A stretch of 64,000 nt of DNA from Lactobacillus sp. LL6 (GTDB taxonomy: Bacteria; Bacillota; Bacilli; Lactobacillales; Lactobacillaceae), in NCBI RefSeq assembly GCF_007570935.1, contig NZ_VLLR01000001.1:868001-932000 (forward strand), written 5' to 3'. Under the pieces are notes generated by a model. The model was not told where the DNA came from and searched no databases. It worked only from the letters and a program-made list of their open reading frames with translations. Within the stretch, counting starts at the first letter, position 1. Each line of letters begins with the position of its first letter. Position numbers and translations under genes: made by a program. This document shows, piece after piece, positions 53,196 to 64,000 of the stretch.

Positions 53196-53993
53196 TTAAA
53201 ATAAATCTTGAAATGGATTAGTTGATACTTCAGAAAGTTCAACTCCAATATTCCAATTATCTTCATTATTCCACTTTTCAAGTAATTCATAAACTTTATA
53301 CTTAAAAAATTTTTCTGTATAATGACCTGGATCCACCACCGTTAAGCCGGAAGAAACAATATCATGGCCTACATGATAGTAAATATCCCCTGTAATAAAC
53401 GCATCAAGATTTTCTTCTACTGCCCTATGCCAATATTTGCCTCCATCACCACAAATAAATCCAACTGTAGAAATTTGCTTTTTATCATCTGCTGTAATTA
53501 ACCTTGCCATTTTTATATTCATTTTTTCTTTAACATAGTAAGCAAAGTCATAAGCTGACATTGGTTTTGGTAGACGACCTTTTCGCCCAATTGCAATTCC
53601 ATCATCATCTAACGCAAATGGTTCAACATCTGTTAGTTCAAGTTCTTCAGCTTGCCAGTCGCTCGAGCCATCTTGCGCCTTATCAGAGTTAGTATGGATT
53701 GAATAAACAGTTATTCCATTTTTTATAATTTTGCCATACATAGCATATTGAGGATTGCTAAAATCCAGATTTTTTGCAGGACGAAACATAACTGGATGAT
53801 GACTAACAATGAAGTCTACTCCTTTTTCAATTGCTTCATCTACTACTTGAGGTCTCACATCTAAAGTTGTCATTACTTTAGTAACAGAAGCATTAAGGTC
53901 CCCGATTTGCATCCCTACAGGATCACCTTTGCTTGCAATATCTTCAGGAAACTTTTCTCTTAAGTTAGCTACAATATCTTTAACTTTAGTCAT
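53196..53993 (-). CDS. Nif3-like dinuclear metal centre protein (YqfO family)
   Basis: The 265-residue protein has the Nif3 metal ligands in SHHPVMFRP (about 64-72), YSIHTNSDKAQDG (about 97-109) and the late VDPGHYTEKFFK. It is the short form without the inserted PII-like domain of Bacillus YqfO. It overlaps trmK by 8 bp, the same pairing as in Bacillus (trmK-yqfO). The cellular role is unclear; GTP cyclohydrolase activity is not established. Confidence 0.9.
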   Translation of the reverse strand: MTKVKDIVANLREKFPEDIASKGDPVGMQIGDLNASVTKVMTTLDVRPQVVDEAIEKGVDFIVSHHPVMFRPAKNLDFSNPQYAMYGKIIKNGITVYSIHTNSDKAQDGSSDWQAEELELTDVEPFALDDDGIAIGRKGRLPKPMSAYDFAYYVKEKMNIKMARLITADDKKQISTVGFICGDGGKYWHRAVEENLDAFITGDIYYHVGHDIVSSGLTVVDPGHYTEKFFKYKVYELLEKWNNEDNWNIGVELSEVSTNPFQDLF

Positions 53994-54669
53994 TGATTTC
54001 TCCTTTAATTAATTCAATATTTCTTTCTACTTGTTCAATTCTTTCACTATCTTTTTGCCTGGCCTTATTTAAATTGACAAGCAGTTTTTTATAATAATTC
54101 AATTGTCCCTGCCACTTTTGATAAAATACAGAATTTTTTTCTTTTAGAATAAGTGGACCAAAGAAAATCTCTTTTTCAGTTAATTGAACCTTTTCTTTAA
54201 CTAATTCAGCTTTTATCAATTCATAAGTATGTCCAGCTTCTGCAATTAAGTCTTCATCTAAAATCTTATACTCATGATTCATTAGCCAACTTCTAACCCC
54301 AGGTTCACCAATATTGGGCTCTAAAACCAAATTTTTAAACTGAAAGCCTCTTTGGTAAGCGTCTTCTAATATTTGAGACATCAACTTACCTCCCATTCCA
54401 GCTATCACCACAGTTTCAATTTTATCCTCATGCTTAATTGTTTCAAGACCTGCTCCTAATCTAGTTTCAATTTTGTCTTGAAGACCAGCTTTTTGGATAT
54501 CAGCTTTTGCATTTTGTAAAGGTCCTGCAGCAATATCACTTGCAATAGCAAAACTTATTTTTCCTTCTTTCACCAATTCAATTGGTAAATAAGCATGATC
54601 AGTTCCAATATCAGCAACACGAGTATTGGAATCAACCATTTTGGCTAAAGTATTCAAACGTAAATTCAT
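53986..54669 (-). CDS. trmK: tRNA (adenine-N1)-methyltransferase TrmK
   Basis: The 227-residue protein has the SAM site VADIGTDHAYLPIELV (about 18-33), VIAGMGGKLM (about 86-95) and LEPNIGEPGVRSWL, all typical of TrmK, which methylates A22 of bacterial tRNAs. The C-terminal about 60 residues form a coiled coil, as in the family. The GGTGAGG ribosome site lies just upstream. Confidence 0.92.
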   Translation of the reverse strand: MNLRLNTLAKMVDSNTRVADIGTDHAYLPIELVKEGKISFAIASDIAAGPLQNAKADIQKAGLQDKIETRLGAGLETIKHEDKIETVVIAGMGGKLMSQILEDAYQRGFQFKNLVLEPNIGEPGVRSWLMNHEYKILDEDLIAEAGHTYELIKAELVKEKVQLTEKEIFFGPLILKEKNSVFYQKWQGQLNYYKKLLVNLNKARQKDSERIEQVERNIELIKGEIND

Positions 54670-54811
54670 ATTTTCCTCACCTTTGTTTTTTCTTATTATA
54701 AGTGTACCTTACTTTTATTAGGAATAACCAAATTTTAAAATTTTATTTACATTTTTTGTAACTAGTTAAACGAAGTTTGCTATAATCGACAAAAGAAAGA
54801 TGGGATAAAAA

Positions 54812-55252
54812 ATGGATAGAACAGAATCAGTTACACTAACCAATATGTGTATGATTAAAAATAAAGACAAAATATTGGTTTTAAATAGAAATGATAAAAC
54901 ATGGCCTGGATTAACTTTTCCTGGTGGTCATGTTGAAAAACATGAAGCTTTTCACGATTCAGTTATTCGTGAAATCAAAGAAGAGACCGGTTTAACTATC
55001 AAAAATCCACATTTAATAGGTGTTAAGCAATTTTTTGATAGAAATGATCAACGCTACTTAGTATTTTTCTATATTGCAACTCAATTTAGTGGAAATATTA
55101 AGGCTTCTGATGAAGGAGACCTTTATTGGATGACAAAAGATGAATTGCAAAATCATAAACTTGCCTATAATTTTGATCATGACCTACCAATTTATTTTAA
55201 TGATAATTTAAGTGAACACATTTTAGATGGAAAGCGAGATGAAGTTTTCTAA
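54812..55252 (+). CDS. NUDIX hydrolase (8-oxo-dGTP diphosphatase-like)
   Basis: The 146-residue protein carries a full Nudix box, GGHVEKHEAFHDSVIREIKEETGL in the order G-x5-E-x7-REUXEE, at about residues 37-60. It should hydrolyse an oxidised or unwanted nucleotide. The stop shares a base with the start of the next gene (TAATG). TATAAT lies at 54781-54786, about 26 bp before the start. Confidence 0.9.
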   Translation: MDRTESVTLTNMCMIKNKDKILVLNRNDKTWPGLTFPGGHVEKHEAFHDSVIREIKEETGLTIKNPHLIGVKQFFDRNDQRYLVFFYIATQFSGNIKASDEGDLYWMTKDELQNHKLAYNFDHDLPIYFNDNLSEHILDGKRDEVF

Positions 55253-55905
55253 TGAAAAAAACAGGAAAGATATTATTCATTGTCGCTTTTGTTACAATTA
55301 TCTTATTTGCTTGTGCTCCATTAGCCAAAAAAACATTTTTGGGCACTAATCATCAGACCACTACCAAAAAAGTTAAAAAGCTCAAGAAGAAAACGCCCCA
55401 TAAAGTTACCTGGGGCTATCCATTTGAACGACTTTATCATAAAAACATAAAATTCAAGAGCGGACAAAAATTCGGTGAAACTGATATTTTACGAAGACCT
55501 GATAAAAAAAGTTACTTTCATGATGGTTATGATTTTGGATTTTCCGAAGTTGGACACTCACCTGTTTTAGCAGTTCATGAAGGTACAGTTCACAAAGTAA
55601 AATACCGCCCAGGTATGGGATTGTACGTTTGGATTATTAGTAAAGATGGCTATGTAGAAATTTATCAAGAAGGTTTTTTAAGTATTACAGATATTTATGT
55701 CAAAAAAGGTCAACATGTTAAACTAGGTCAAAAAATAGGAAAACTTACAGGTTCTCATATTCACTTAGGAGTAACAAAAACCGATAAACATTACATTGAT
55801 AAACATGGTGATCCATGTGGCAACTGGTGGAAAAATAATGACACGTGGCTTAATCCAATGAAAATTATTGAAGATAATATAGCAGAAGCAAAAAAAGATA
55901 AATAA
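55252..55905 (+). CDS. M23-family peptidase-like membrane-anchored protein
   Basis: The 217-residue protein has an N-terminal membrane anchor (about 6-23, with the LFACAP stretch that could also serve as a lipobox), a basic stretch (KKVKKLKKKTPHK) and an LytM-type fold. The zinc ligands HDGYDFG (about 98-104) and HIHLG (about 171-175) are present, so a wall endopeptidase activity is likely. It is co-translated with the NUDIX gene. Confidence 0.82.
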   Translation: MKKTGKILFIVAFVTIILFACAPLAKKTFLGTNHQTTTKKVKKLKKKTPHKVTWGYPFERLYHKNIKFKSGQKFGETDILRRPDKKSYFHDGYDFGFSEVGHSPVLAVHEGTVHKVKYRPGMGLYVWIISKDGYVEIYQEGFLSITDIYVKKGQHVKLGQKIGKLTGSHIHLGVTKTDKHYIDKHGDPCGNWWKNNDTWLNPMKIIEDNIAEAKKDK

Positions 55906-55944
55906 AAAGCGTTTGGGTGCATATCAACACTCAAACGCTTTTTT
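55904..55944. terminator. Strong terminator between convergent genes
   Basis: AAAAAGCGTTTGGGTG pairs with CACTCAAACGCTTTTTT. It serves the M23 gene (plus) and rpoD (minus). Confidence 0.85.
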
Positions 55945-55953
55945 ACTTGCTTT

Positions 55954-57069
55954 TTAATCTAAAAAGTCACGTAATTGATTAGAACGACTTGGATGACGAA
56001 GCTTACGCAAAGCTTTTGCTTCAATCTGACGAATACGTTCACGAGTAACACCAAATACTCGTCCAACTTCTTCTAAAGTACGCGTACGACCATCATCAAG
56101 TCCGAAACGAAGACGCAAAACATTTTCTTCACGATCAGTTAAAGTATCAAGAACTTCTTCAAGTTGTTCCTTAAGCATTTCATAAGAAGCATGTTGTTCA
56201 GGACTTGTAGCATCCTTATCTTCAATAAAATCACCTAAGTGAGAATCATCTTCCTCACCAATTGGAGTTTCAAGAGAAACAGGTTCTTGAGCAATCTTTA
56301 AGATATCGCGAACTTTATTAGTTGCCATATCCATTTCTGCTCCAATTTCTTCAGGAGTTGGTTCACGACCTAAATCCTGTAAGAGTTGTCTTTGAATACG
56401 AATCAACTTATTGATAGTTTCAACCATATGAACTGGAATTCTAATAGTACGAGCTTGATCAGCAATTGCACGTGTAATCGCTTGTCTAATCCACCAAGTA
56501 GCATATGTTGAAAACTTAAATCCAAGACGATAGTCAAACTTATCTACAGCTTTCATAAGTCCCATATTACCTTCTTGAATAAGGTCTAAAAAGCTCATTC
56601 CACGTCCTACATAACGCTTAGCGATTGAAACTACCAAACGAAGGTTAGCTTCAGCTAATTCTTGTTTAGCTTCTTCATCCCCAGATTCAATTCTTTTTGC
56701 TAAAGCAATTTCTTGATCTGCATTTAATAATGGAACACGTCCAATTTCTTTCAAATACATACGAACTGGGTCATTCATACGTACACTAGAAGGAGCAGAC
56801 ATATCCTTTAATTCAGCTTTTTCAATATCCTTTTGCTTCTTTAAAGCTAATTGTGCAGGATCACCATTTTCATCAACAATACTGATTCCGTTATCTTCAA
56901 ATTCTTGAACTAATTGATCTACGGCCTTACCTTGTAAATTATAAGGCTTAATTAAACGGTCAGTAAAATCCTGCTCTGTAATTGTTTTGCTTTTCTTCAC
57001 ATCTTTAACGACTTCTTTAACCATCTTATCTAAAGATGGCTTTTGTGTTTCGGTTCCCTTTTCTACCAC
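55954..57069 (-). CDS. rpoD: RNA polymerase sigma factor RpoD (sigma A)
   Basis: The 371-residue protein has region 1.2 ([18 protein letters not shown], about 98-115), the core region 2 [38 protein letters not shown] (in pieces, about 160-198) and region 4 [20 protein letters not shown] near the end. It directs RNA polymerase to the TTGACA/TATAAT promoters seen throughout. The start is GTG at 57069 with AAGGAGG eight bases upstream. It follows dnaG in the conserved dnaG-rpoD operon. Confidence 0.95.
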   Translation of the reverse strand: MVEKGTETQKPSLDKMVKEVVKDVKKSKTITEQDFTDRLIKPYNLQGKAVDQLVQEFEDNGISIVDENGDPAQLALKKQKDIEKAELKDMSAPSSVRMNDPVRMYLKEIGRVPLLNADQEIALAKRIESGDEEAKQELAEANLRLVVSIAKRYVGRGMSFLDLIQEGNMGLMKAVDKFDYRLGFKFSTYATWWIRQAITRAIADQARTIRIPVHMVETINKLIRIQRQLLQDLGREPTPEEIGAEMDMATNKVRDILKIAQEPVSLETPIGEEDDSHLGDFIEDKDATSPEQHASYEMLKEQLEEVLDTLTDREENVLRLRFGLDDGRTRTLEEVGRVFGVTRERIRQIEAKALRKLRHPSRSNQLRDFLD

Positions 57070-57084
57070 TAAAAAAGCCTCCTT

Positions 57085-58896
57085 CTAGCCTAAGTCCCTT
57101 TTTAAAGCCAAAACTTGACTCATTAATTGAAGAATCTTATCATCATCAGACTTGCGCTTTGCATCCTCTAGTTCTTGTTGCAGCTTATTCAGCTTTAAAT
57201 TGATTTTGCGCTTCTTCAATGCAGTAAGTTGTTCTTCAAGTTCTTCATCAGAAGTTTCCTTAGGCATATCTGTCATTTCAGCACTTACTATTATACTCTG
57301 TAATTGCTCAGGAACAAAATCTAAAAACTCACTTATAGAACAATTTTCATGTGTTTCCATAAATTGAAGCCATAATTCTGCAACTTGAGCATAGTTGTCA
57401 CTTGGAAAAAGAAATTTTTTATTCATTAAATATTTTCGTGCAGCTGAAGAATGAATAAATAAGAATATCAAACGTTGCTGGACTTTATCAATTTTTTCAG
57501 CAGGCTTATCTAAAACTTCTGGGATTGTTTTATCTTCTTGATAAAAAGCATCTGAGTATCTAGAATTTTTATGTCTATTAGCAGTCCGAAGACGTCTATT
57601 TTCTCTAACTAAATTTGCCTTTAAAGCACGTGCTGATACATTTTGTTCTGAAGCTAACCGATTAATATAAATATCCTGTTCAACTGGATTCATTCTTTTA
57701 GCAATTTCTTTAACAGCTTCATCCAAATAAGTAATCTTATCACGTTCATTATCTAAATTGTATTTTTCTGCTAAACGTTTTAAAAAAAACTCTGTTGAAC
57801 TTAATGCTCCAGCAATTTCTTTGTGATATTGGTCCGCACCATATTTTTTAACATATTCATCAGGATCTAATTTTTCTGGTAAGACTACTATTCCTAAATT
57901 AAAATTGGCAGTTTTTTCAAATAAATTCACTGCTCGCTCTTCAGCATGGATTCCTGGATCATCACCATCATAATTAATTATGATATTGTTAGTGATTCGT
58001 CGCAGCATATATATTTGCTGGTCTGTCAAACTTGTACCCATCGAAGCAATACCGCTTTTTATACCTGCTTTATAGGCTGCAATAACATCCATATAACCTT
58101 CATACAAAATTAAGTGCTTTTCTTCACGTACACTTTTTTTAGCTTCCGCAAAATGAAAAAGTACCTTTGATTTAGTAAAAATTTCTGTTTCTGGACTATT
58201 AATGTATTTTGCTTCATTGGTATTATTTGATAAACGACGACCGGAAAAAGCAATTGTTCTTCCACTTTCATCCCCTAACGGAAACATTAATCGGTCTCTA
58301 AAACGATCAAAAAGTCTTCCATCTTCACTTTGAACAAAAAGTCCACTTTTTGCTAAATCATCATTGGAATAACCTTTATCTGTTAAAAATGTTAATAATA
58401 AATTTTCTTGATTAGGGGCATAGCCAATATTAAAATGCTTTAAAACCTCATCAGATAGTTCACGTTTACGAGCATATTCCATTCCTGGTTCCCCTGCATT
58501 CATCACCATTAAAACTCGATGATAAAATTCTGCAGCATCTTTATGCATTTGCATCAACGGGGACATTTTTTGAACCAGATTATTATTTCCATATCCAGAA
58601 GGCATAGGAATATGTGCAAATTGTGCAACAGCCTCAACACTTTCAGGAAAAGATAAATCGTCCTTATACATTAAAAATTTAAAAACATTTCCACCTTTTC
58701 CACACCCAAAACATTTAAAGAATTGTTTCTCTTCATTAACTGTAAATGATGGTGTTTTTTCCTGATGAAAAGGGCAAAGACCTAAATAGTCTTTGCCTTT
58801 CTTTTCAAGTGAAACGTATTGGCTGATTACGTCAACAATATTTACACTGTTACGCACTTCCGAAATAAAATCTTCTGGAATTAAACCAGCCATCAT
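57085..58896 (-). CDS. dnaG: DNA primase
   Basis: The 603-residue protein has the CHC2 zinc finger (CPFHQEKTPSF...FKCFGCG, about 41-66), the TOPRIM region with EGYMDV and GDDPGIHAEERAV, and a C-terminal helicase-binding domain. It makes RNA primers for replication. Two ATGs lie in a row; the second (58893) has better spacing from AGGTG and may be the real start. It lies between glyS and rpoD. Confidence 0.95.
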   Translation of the reverse strand: MMAGLIPEDFISEVRNSVNIVDVISQYVSLEKKGKDYLGLCPFHQEKTPSFTVNEEKQFFKCFGCGKGGNVFKFLMYKDDLSFPESVEAVAQFAHIPMPSGYGNNNLVQKMSPLMQMHKDAAEFYHRVLMVMNAGEPGMEYARKRELSDEVLKHFNIGYAPNQENLLLTFLTDKGYSNDDLAKSGLFVQSEDGRLFDRFRDRLMFPLGDESGRTIAFSGRRLSNNTNEAKYINSPETEIFTKSKVLFHFAEAKKSVREEKHLILYEGYMDVIAAYKAGIKSGIASMGTSLTDQQIYMLRRITNNIIINYDGDDPGIHAEERAVNLFEKTANFNLGIVVLPEKLDPDEYVKKYGADQYHKEIAGALSSTEFFLKRLAEKYNLDNERDKITYLDEAVKEIAKRMNPVEQDIYINRLASEQNVSARALKANLVRENRRLRTANRHKNSRYSDAFYQEDKTIPEVLDKPAEKIDKVQQRLIFLFIHSSAARKYLMNKKFLFPSDNYAQVAELWLQFMETHENCSISEFLDFVPEQLQSIIVSAEMTDMPKETSDEELEEQLTALKKRKINLKLNKLQQELEDAKRKSDDDKILQLMSQVLALKRDLG

Positions 58897-58911
58897 ATCA
58901 CCTATTTTCTA

Positions 58912-60978
58912 TTATTTAATAACTAATTGGCTAAGATCACCAAGTCTATCTGCAAGTACACTTACTTGTGCTAATTGTGCTAAACGATTATTCTTAACTT
59001 TTTCATCTTTAGCCATAATCATATTAGTTTCAAAGTAGTTATCAATTACTGGTTGTAATTGAACAAAACCTTGGTAAAGATCTGCTAAGTCTTTCATTTC
59101 TTGTAAGTTTTGAACACCAGCATATAATTCTTTTTCACTAGCATCTTCAAATAGATCTTCATCAATCTTGATTTGACCTTTAAATTTAGCTTTTTTCAAG
59201 ATATTGTCAATTCTAGTCAAACTTTCAACAACTGGCTTAAATTCTGGATCATCGTGGTGAAGTCCTAATACATTAGCAGCAGCTAAAATTTGACTTGGAT
59301 CTTGTTGACTTGAAGCCAAAACTGCATCAATTACGTCATATTTAAAGTCGTTCTTTTGTAAGTATTGCTTAATACGGTCACGAATAAAGAGTGCAATTTC
59401 TTGATCCTCTTCGCCTTCCTTTGGAAGTTTAGCTGGAGTTTTACCATCAATTAAATCAACAATTTCAGGTAAAACTTCGTTAAATGGTAATGACCATTTT
59501 TGATTCAATAAAATTCTTACAATACCATATGCATAACGACGAAGAGCATATGGGTCATTGGATGAGGATGGAATCATACCTGCACCAAAGAATGTAATAA
59601 TTGTATCAAGCTTATCTGCTACTGACAATAATGACCCAACAGTAGTTTCAGGAAGAGGACCTTCAGCAGTAGCTGGCATGTAGTGTTCCTTAATTGCGAC
59701 AGCAACTTCTTCGTCTTCACCAGCAAGACGTGCATAATGCATTCCCATTACACCTTGAAGTTCTGCAAATTCTCCTACCATTTGAGTAACTAAGTCAAAT
59801 TTGTAAAGTTCAGCGGCACGATCAAAATCATTGACAACATTTTCATCTAAGTTCCACTTTTTAGCCAAATAGTTACCAATAATCCGAACTCGTTCCATCT
59901 TTTCAGCCATTGAACCAATTTTATCATGGAATGAAACATTCTTCATTTTATCGACAAAGTGACTGAGAGGATACTTACGATCTTCATCATAGAAGAACTG
60001 TGCATCATCTAAACGCGCAACAAGTACTTTTTCATTACCAGAAATAACGTTATCAATATAATCCTTATTACCATTTCTAACAGCAATAAAGTGGTTAATA
60101 AGCTTACCATCTTGATCATAAACTTCAAAGTAACGTTGATTGTCCTTCATTGAAGTAATTAATACTTCGTCCGGAATTTGTAAGTATTTTTCATCAAAGC
60201 TACCACTAAAAACAGTTGGATACTCAACTAAATTGGTAACTTCTTCGAGTAAGTTTTTATCTTCTTTTACTTGCCAGTTATTCTTAGATACCAATTCATC
60301 AATTTGACGCACAATCATATCTTTACGTTCTTTAGCATCAACGATTACAAATTGGTTTTTCAAGGCATCTTCATAATCATCAGCATTAGCCAAAACTACA
60401 GAGTCACCTAAGAAACGATGACCTTCAGTTTTGCGACCTGCAGTAATATCTAAAATTTCAACAGGAATCACATCACTACCAAATAATGATACAAGCCAAT
60501 GAATAGGACGAACAAATTCAAAGTCATTTGATCCCCAACGCATTTTGGTTGGGAAAGTCATAGCCTTAATAATATCGCTCATTCCAAGCAAAATATCGCT
60601 GGCTTTTTTACCTTCTTTTTGAACATGTACATATGCATATTCTGTGCCTTTAAGCTCTTCAAAGTAAATATCATCAACACTCATACCTTGACCACGAGCA
60701 AAGCCTTGAGCAGCTTTAGTCCAATTGCCATCAGCATCTTGAGCAATCTTTTTAGCAGGACCCTTTTTAACTTCGTCAATGTCTTCTTGTTTTTCAGCTA
60801 AATCTTCAACTAAAATTGTTAAACGACGAGGAGTTGAAAAAGTCTTAATATCCTTAAAGCTTAAACCATTTTCTTTTAAAAACTTACGAGTTCTGTCAGC
60901 AAGTTGGTTAACACTACGAGTAACCACGTGAGCTGGCATTTCTTCAGTACCAATTTCAAATAAATAATCTTTAGCCAT
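58912..60978 (-). CDS. glyS: Glycyl-tRNA synthetase beta subunit
   Basis: The 688-residue subunit has the family start [17 protein letters not shown] (about 3-19), the [16 protein letters not shown] and [11 protein letters not shown] segments and the C-terminal tRNA-binding ALESP-like DALR region. With GlyQ it forms the alpha2beta2 synthetase of bacteria. I chose ATG at 60978, which overlaps the glyQ stop (ATGGCTAA), instead of an earlier in-frame start inside glyQ. Confidence 0.95.
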   Translation of the reverse strand: MAKDYLFEIGTEEMPAHVVTRSVNQLADRTRKFLKENGLSFKDIKTFSTPRRLTILVEDLAEKQEDIDEVKKGPAKKIAQDADGNWTKAAQGFARGQGMSVDDIYFEELKGTEYAYVHVQKEGKKASDILLGMSDIIKAMTFPTKMRWGSNDFEFVRPIHWLVSLFGSDVIPVEILDITAGRKTEGHRFLGDSVVLANADDYEDALKNQFVIVDAKERKDMIVRQIDELVSKNNWQVKEDKNLLEEVTNLVEYPTVFSGSFDEKYLQIPDEVLITSMKDNQRYFEVYDQDGKLINHFIAVRNGNKDYIDNVISGNEKVLVARLDDAQFFYDEDRKYPLSHFVDKMKNVSFHDKIGSMAEKMERVRIIGNYLAKKWNLDENVVNDFDRAAELYKFDLVTQMVGEFAELQGVMGMHYARLAGEDEEVAVAIKEHYMPATAEGPLPETTVGSLLSVADKLDTIITFFGAGMIPSSSNDPYALRRYAYGIVRILLNQKWSLPFNEVLPEIVDLIDGKTPAKLPKEGEEDQEIALFIRDRIKQYLQKNDFKYDVIDAVLASSQQDPSQILAAANVLGLHHDDPEFKPVVESLTRIDNILKKAKFKGQIKIDEDLFEDASEKELYAGVQNLQEMKDLADLYQGFVQLQPVIDNYFETNMIMAKDEKVKNNRLAQLAQVSVLADRLGDLSQLVIK

Positions 60979-61885
60979 TATTAACACCATTCTTATCTTC
61001 TGCACTCTTAAGAAGTGGGAATCCACGTTTTTCACGTTCTTCAACAAACTTAACTGCAACTTCATGTGCTAAATTTCTAATTCTTGAAAGATATCCTGCA
61101 CGTTCAGTAACAGATACTGCACCACGAGCATCAAGCAAGTTGAAAGTGTGTGAACACTTTAAAATGTAATCATATGCTGGATGAACTAAGTTTTGTGCTA
61201 AGAGACGCTTAGCAGTTTTTTCATAAATATCAAAGAATTCAAGAAGTTGATCTTGATTTGATTCTTCAAATGCATATTTTGAATGTTCATATTCTGGTTG
61301 CTTGAAGATATCACGATATAAAACACCATCGCCCCATTCAAGATCAAAGACATTATTCACATCTTGAATATATGAAGCAAGTCTTTCAACACCATAAGTA
61401 ATTTCGCTCATGGTTGGCTTAACATCAAGTTCACCAACTACTTGGAAGTAAGTAAATTGACTAACTTCCATACCATCAAGCCAGACTTCCCAACCAACAC
61501 CGGCACAACCCATTGATGGATTAGCCCAGTTATCTTCTACGAATCTAATATCATGTTCAAGTGGATCAATTCCAAGAACTTTTAAAGAGTCCAAATAGTA
61601 TTGTTGAATATCCTTTGGAGCTGGTTTAATAACAACTTGAAACTGGTGGTGTTGGAATAAACGGTTAGGGTTTTCACCATAACGACCATCAGCAGGTCTT
61701 CTTGAAGGTTCTACATAGCAAGCTGCCCATGGTTCAGGACCGATTGCTCGTAAGAATGTATAAGGGCTCATTGTACCTGCACCCTTTTCAACATCGTATG
61801 AAGGCATAATCATACAACCCTTTGAGGACCAGAATTGTTCCAGCTTAAAGATCATATTTTGAATATTAATTTTCTTATCTGCCAT
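60971..61885 (-). CDS. glyQ: Glycyl-tRNA synthetase alpha subunit
   Basis: The 304-residue class II catalytic subunit contains [25 protein letters not shown] (about 15-39 in two parts), [24 protein letters not shown] sequence (here [15 protein letters not shown], about 58-72) and [12 protein letters not shown] chose ATG at 61885 with AGGAGGG upstream; the frame extends 27 codons more into the leader hairpin, which would be wrong. It is controlled by the T-box leader at 61913-62095. Confidence 0.95.
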   Translation of the reverse strand: MADKKINIQNMIFKLEQFWSSKGCMIMPSYDVEKGAGTMSPYTFLRAIGPEPWAACYVEPSRRPADGRYGENPNRLFQHHQFQVVIKPAPKDIQQYYLDSLKVLGIDPLEHDIRFVEDNWANPSMGCAGVGWEVWLDGMEVSQFTYFQVVGELDVKPTMSEITYGVERLASYIQDVNNVFDLEWGDGVLYRDIFKQPEYEHSKYAFEESNQDQLLEFFDIYEKTAKRLLAQNLVHPAYDYILKCSHTFNLLDARGAVSVTERAGYLSRIRNLAHEVAVKFVEEREKRGFPLLKSAEDKNGVNNG

Positions 61886-61912
61886 TTTTCCATTTCCCTC
61901 CTGCGCTAGGCC

Positions 61913-62095
61913 ATAAAAAAAGCCTATGCAAAATTTTGCATAGGGACGATTTAATCGCGGTTCCACCCTAATTCAGGCAATTTTTGCCTGCTCTTAATTA
62001 ACTTGACTAAAGGTGCCTTTTCCTAGATGCTCTTTCACCATACAGCATTCGCTTAACTAGTACTTTTCTAAATCCTTATCATCGTCAAAATTCGC
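61913..62095 (-). promoter_or_regulatory. Glycine T-box riboswitch upstream of glyQ
   Basis: Read on the minus strand, the leader has the AGTA loop-E element of stem I, a GAAAAGGCACC specifier loop with the glycine codon GGC (62015-62017), the T-box AGGGTGGAACCGCG (61956-61969) and the terminator hairpin CCTATGCAAA/TTTGCATAGG followed by seven T (61913-61945). Uncharged tRNA-Gly would pair with the specifier and T-box and let transcription run into glyQS. The layout matches the well-studied Bacillus glyQS leader. Confidence 0.93.
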
Positions 62096-62137
62096 TTTTT
62101 ATTTTACCACATTTTGTCAACTAAAACTATAAATTAA

Positions 62138-62890
62138 CTAAAAGAGTTTTATCTCATCTAAAAATTTTTTTGTCTTTAAATTTAAGTCGATTGTTTCGCG
62201 ATAAACTCGATCAATTGCTTTACGAGTAGTTTGTTTAGTTTCGTCATTTAGATTAATTTCTCCCAATTTTTCGATTGGAATTAAACCAATTGTTCTTAAA
62301 ACAGCGACTGCTTTAGCATCTAAATGCATCCGATTTTGTACTGAATTAAAGTGATTACTGCAAATTACTCCTCCAGATTGAATTGAGTAGTCGAAATTCC
62401 CATGAGTTTTTCTGCATATCACACATTCTCTTAACGTGGGCATTACACCAAAAGCTTCCAGCATTTGCATTTGAACTATTTGTGTAATCATTTCAGGGTC
62501 AGCATTTTTATCTATTTTTTTCAAGGCAATATCAATTAAATTGAAAAATTTTCCTAATGGTTGATATTCAACAAAAGCATGGTCAATTAAGTCCAAAATA
62601 AAAGAAGCATAAGCATTTTTGATTAAATCATTATAAATTCCATCAAACTGCTTTACTTCTTTATAAGTTCGCAAATTACTTAATCCGTGACCATTTGTAT
62701 AGATAACATATTTGCCATAAGAAAAATTTAGAGTACAAGCTCCTAAACGTGACTTAGGTCTTAATGCACCTTTTACAATTAAAGTAATAATACCATTATC
62801 TTTAGTCATGATTTTTGCAAGTAAATCTGCTTCTTTATATTTTTGTCTTTTAAAGATTATGCCTTGAACTTCTTTAAGTTCTTTAGCCAT
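62138..62890 (-). CDS. recO: DNA repair protein RecO
   Basis: The 250-residue protein has the N-terminal OB fold ([25 protein letters not shown], about 9-33) and a zinc site in CVICRKTH with the paired cysteine in GGVICSNHF. It loads RecA at gaps together with RecR. Its start overlaps the era stop by one base; ybeY-era-recO is the usual Firmicute order. Confidence 0.93.
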   Translation of the reverse strand: MAKELKEVQGIIFKRQKYKEADLLAKIMTKDNGIITLIVKGALRPKSRLGACTLNFSYGKYVIYTNGHGLSNLRTYKEVKQFDGIYNDLIKNAYASFILDLIDHAFVEYQPLGKFFNLIDIALKKIDKNADPEMITQIVQMQMLEAFGVMPTLRECVICRKTHGNFDYSIQSGGVICSNHFNSVQNRMHLDAKAVAVLRTIGLIPIEKLGEINLNDETKQTTRKAIDRVYRETIDLNLKTKKFLDEIKLF

Positions 62891-63798
62891 TAAGAAAGTT
62901 CCTTCTTATCATAACCTATTCTTCTTAAAAAGTTTGGATCTGAGCGCCAATTACGTTGAACCTTGACCCATAAACGCAAGTTAACCTTTTCACCTAACAA
63001 ATCTTCAATTTGCTTACGTGAATTGATTCCAATTTGCTTGAGCATCTTACCGCCTTTACCGATAATGATACCCTTTTGACCATCACGTTCAACATAAATG
63101 GTAGCTTCGATTTGCAATTTTCCATTAACTCGTTGATTCATATGCTCAACCACTACTGCAACAGCATGCGGAACTTCTTGTCCAGTTAAATGCAAGATTT
63201 GTTCACGAATTAATTCTGCTACAACAAAATATTCTGGACGATCTGTAATTTGATCTGCTCCATAATATTGTGGTCCTTCTGGTAAATATTTATAAATTGA
63301 ATCCAATAAATCACTAATTCCGATCCCTTGAGTAGCAGAAATTGGTAAAATTTCTGCAAAATTAGCTAATTTACGATATGAATCAATAATTGGCAATAAT
63401 TTATCAGGATGCACTTGATCAACTTTATTAATTACAAGAAATACTGGAACCTTAACTTCTTTGAGTAAATCTGCAATATATTGATCACCTTTGCCAATTT
63501 CCTCAGGTTCCACCATAAACAATACAAGATCTACATCATTTAAACTAGATAAACTAGCCTTATCCATATAATCATCAAGTTTTGAATGTGGTTTAAAAAT
63601 TCCCGGAGTATCAACAAATACTACTTGCATATCATCAGAAGTATAAATTCCTGAAATACGATTACGAGTAGTTTGAGGTTTATTAGACGTAATTGCGACT
63701 TTTTGACCAACCAAGTAGTTCATCAATGTTGATTTACCGACATTTGGTCGACCTACCAAGGCAACAAAACCAGATTTAAATTTTTTATCTTTGCTCAT
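62890..63798 (-). CDS. era: GTPase Era
   Basis: The 302-residue GTPase has G1 GRPNVGKST (about 16-24), G3 DTPG (about 63-66), G4 NKVD (about 127-130) and a C-terminal KH domain with [15 protein letters not shown] (about 244-258). It binds 16S rRNA during 30S assembly. It overlaps ybeY upstream and recO downstream by one base each. Confidence 0.95.
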   Translation of the reverse strand: MSKDKKFKSGFVALVGRPNVGKSTLMNYLVGQKVAITSNKPQTTRNRISGIYTSDDMQVVFVDTPGIFKPHSKLDDYMDKASLSSLNDVDLVLFMVEPEEIGKGDQYIADLLKEVKVPVFLVINKVDQVHPDKLLPIIDSYRKLANFAEILPISATQGIGISDLLDSIYKYLPEGPQYYGADQITDRPEYFVVAELIREQILHLTGQEVPHAVAVVVEHMNQRVNGKLQIEATIYVERDGQKGIIIGKGGKMLKQIGINSRKQIEDLLGEKVNLRLWVKVQRNWRSDPNFLRRIGYDKKELS

Positions 63799-64000
63799 TA
63801 TTTGCCTCGCCCTTCATCTAACTGATCAGGATATAAAGGTAATCCATAATCTTCTAAAACTTTACCTTGAATACCAAACATTTCTTTAGCTTCCTCTGGT
63901 TCAATATGATCATAGCCATTTAAATGTAAAAATCCATGAACAATTGTATAACCAAATTCACGATCAAAACCTGTTCCGTATTCCACACTGTGACGTTTAA
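63798..64000 (-). CDS. ybeY: Endoribonuclease YbeY (C-terminal part; gene continues past the window)
   Basis: The readable part encodes the zinc motif [11 protein letters not shown] and the family tail [19 protein letters not shown]. The frame has no stop upstream to position 64000, so the N-terminal two thirds lie outside the window. YbeY matures and checks 16S rRNA, in keeping with era and recO beside it. Confidence 0.92.
   Translation of the reverse strand, partial: KRHSVEYGTGFDREFGYTIVHGFLHLNGYDHIEPEEAKEMFGIQGKVLEDYGLPLYPDQLDEGRGK

Overview
The window looks like the chromosome of an AT-rich Lactobacillus, probably of the acidophilus/gasseri/johnsonii group. This rests on low GC, strong GGAGG ribosome binding sites, a complete mevalonate pathway, the RexAB exonuclease pair, an SLAP-type surface protein, a small LBP_cg2779-like protein, and the housekeeping order ybeY-era-recO-(T-box)-glyQ-glyS-dnaG-rpoD. 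No rRNA, tRNA, CRISPR array or prophage was seen.

Layout. 1-5.7 kb is accessory: an SDR/GntR pair, a plasmid-type RepA_N initiator with what looks like an antisense copy-control RNA, an IS200/IS605 element with tnpA and tnpB, a cluster of AGTAGACTT repeats and an orphan RelB-like antitoxin. 5.7-10.2 kb is a gallate/protocatechuate-type decarboxylase operon (lpdC-lpdB-lpdD) with a LysR regulator and an esterase-like hydrolase. 10.3-12.9 kb holds a DUF554 membrane protein and a Bacillus-like glucose dehydrogenase/glucose uptake pair. htpX follows at 13-14 kb. 14.0-20.9 kb is a defence island: four overlapping minus-strand genes for an Eco57I-type DNA methyltransferase, a HEPN-like protein, an SF2 helicase and a GIY-YIG nuclease. 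21-25.2 kb carries small membrane/regulator genes, a nucleoside phosphorylase and two frameshifted genes. 25.2-26.7 kb is a second, tnpB-only IS200/IS605-type element. From 26.7 kb on the content is mostly core: nth-dnaD, asnS, ypmB, dinG, rexA, rexB (minus), mvk-mvaD-mvaK2-fni (plus), an rRNA methyltransferase, lepB, a YtrA-regulated ABC exporter with three paralogous permeases, pepT, nif3-trmK, nudix-M23, rpoD-dnaG-glyS-glyQ, recO-era-ybeY.

Main observation. The methyltransferase of the defence island lacks its N-terminus on the minus strand. The missing part (about 58 residues) lies immediately beside it on the opposite strand at 20688-20861. The two pieces meet at short inverted repeats (20550-20562 and 20852-20863), and flipping the roughly 310-bp segment between them would restore one in-frame gene of about 943 codons together with its upstream promoter region. 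This looks like an invertible on/off switch, or a one-off inversion, controlling a restriction-modification-like system. No recombinase gene is visible in the window.

Other points: a strong counter-transcript promoter plus terminator in the repA leader; a cre-like box sitting exactly in the spacer of the lpdC promoter; a palindromic operator over the gdh -10 region; two adjacent genes each broken by a single-base frameshift; and an endonuclease III without its iron-sulphur cysteines.
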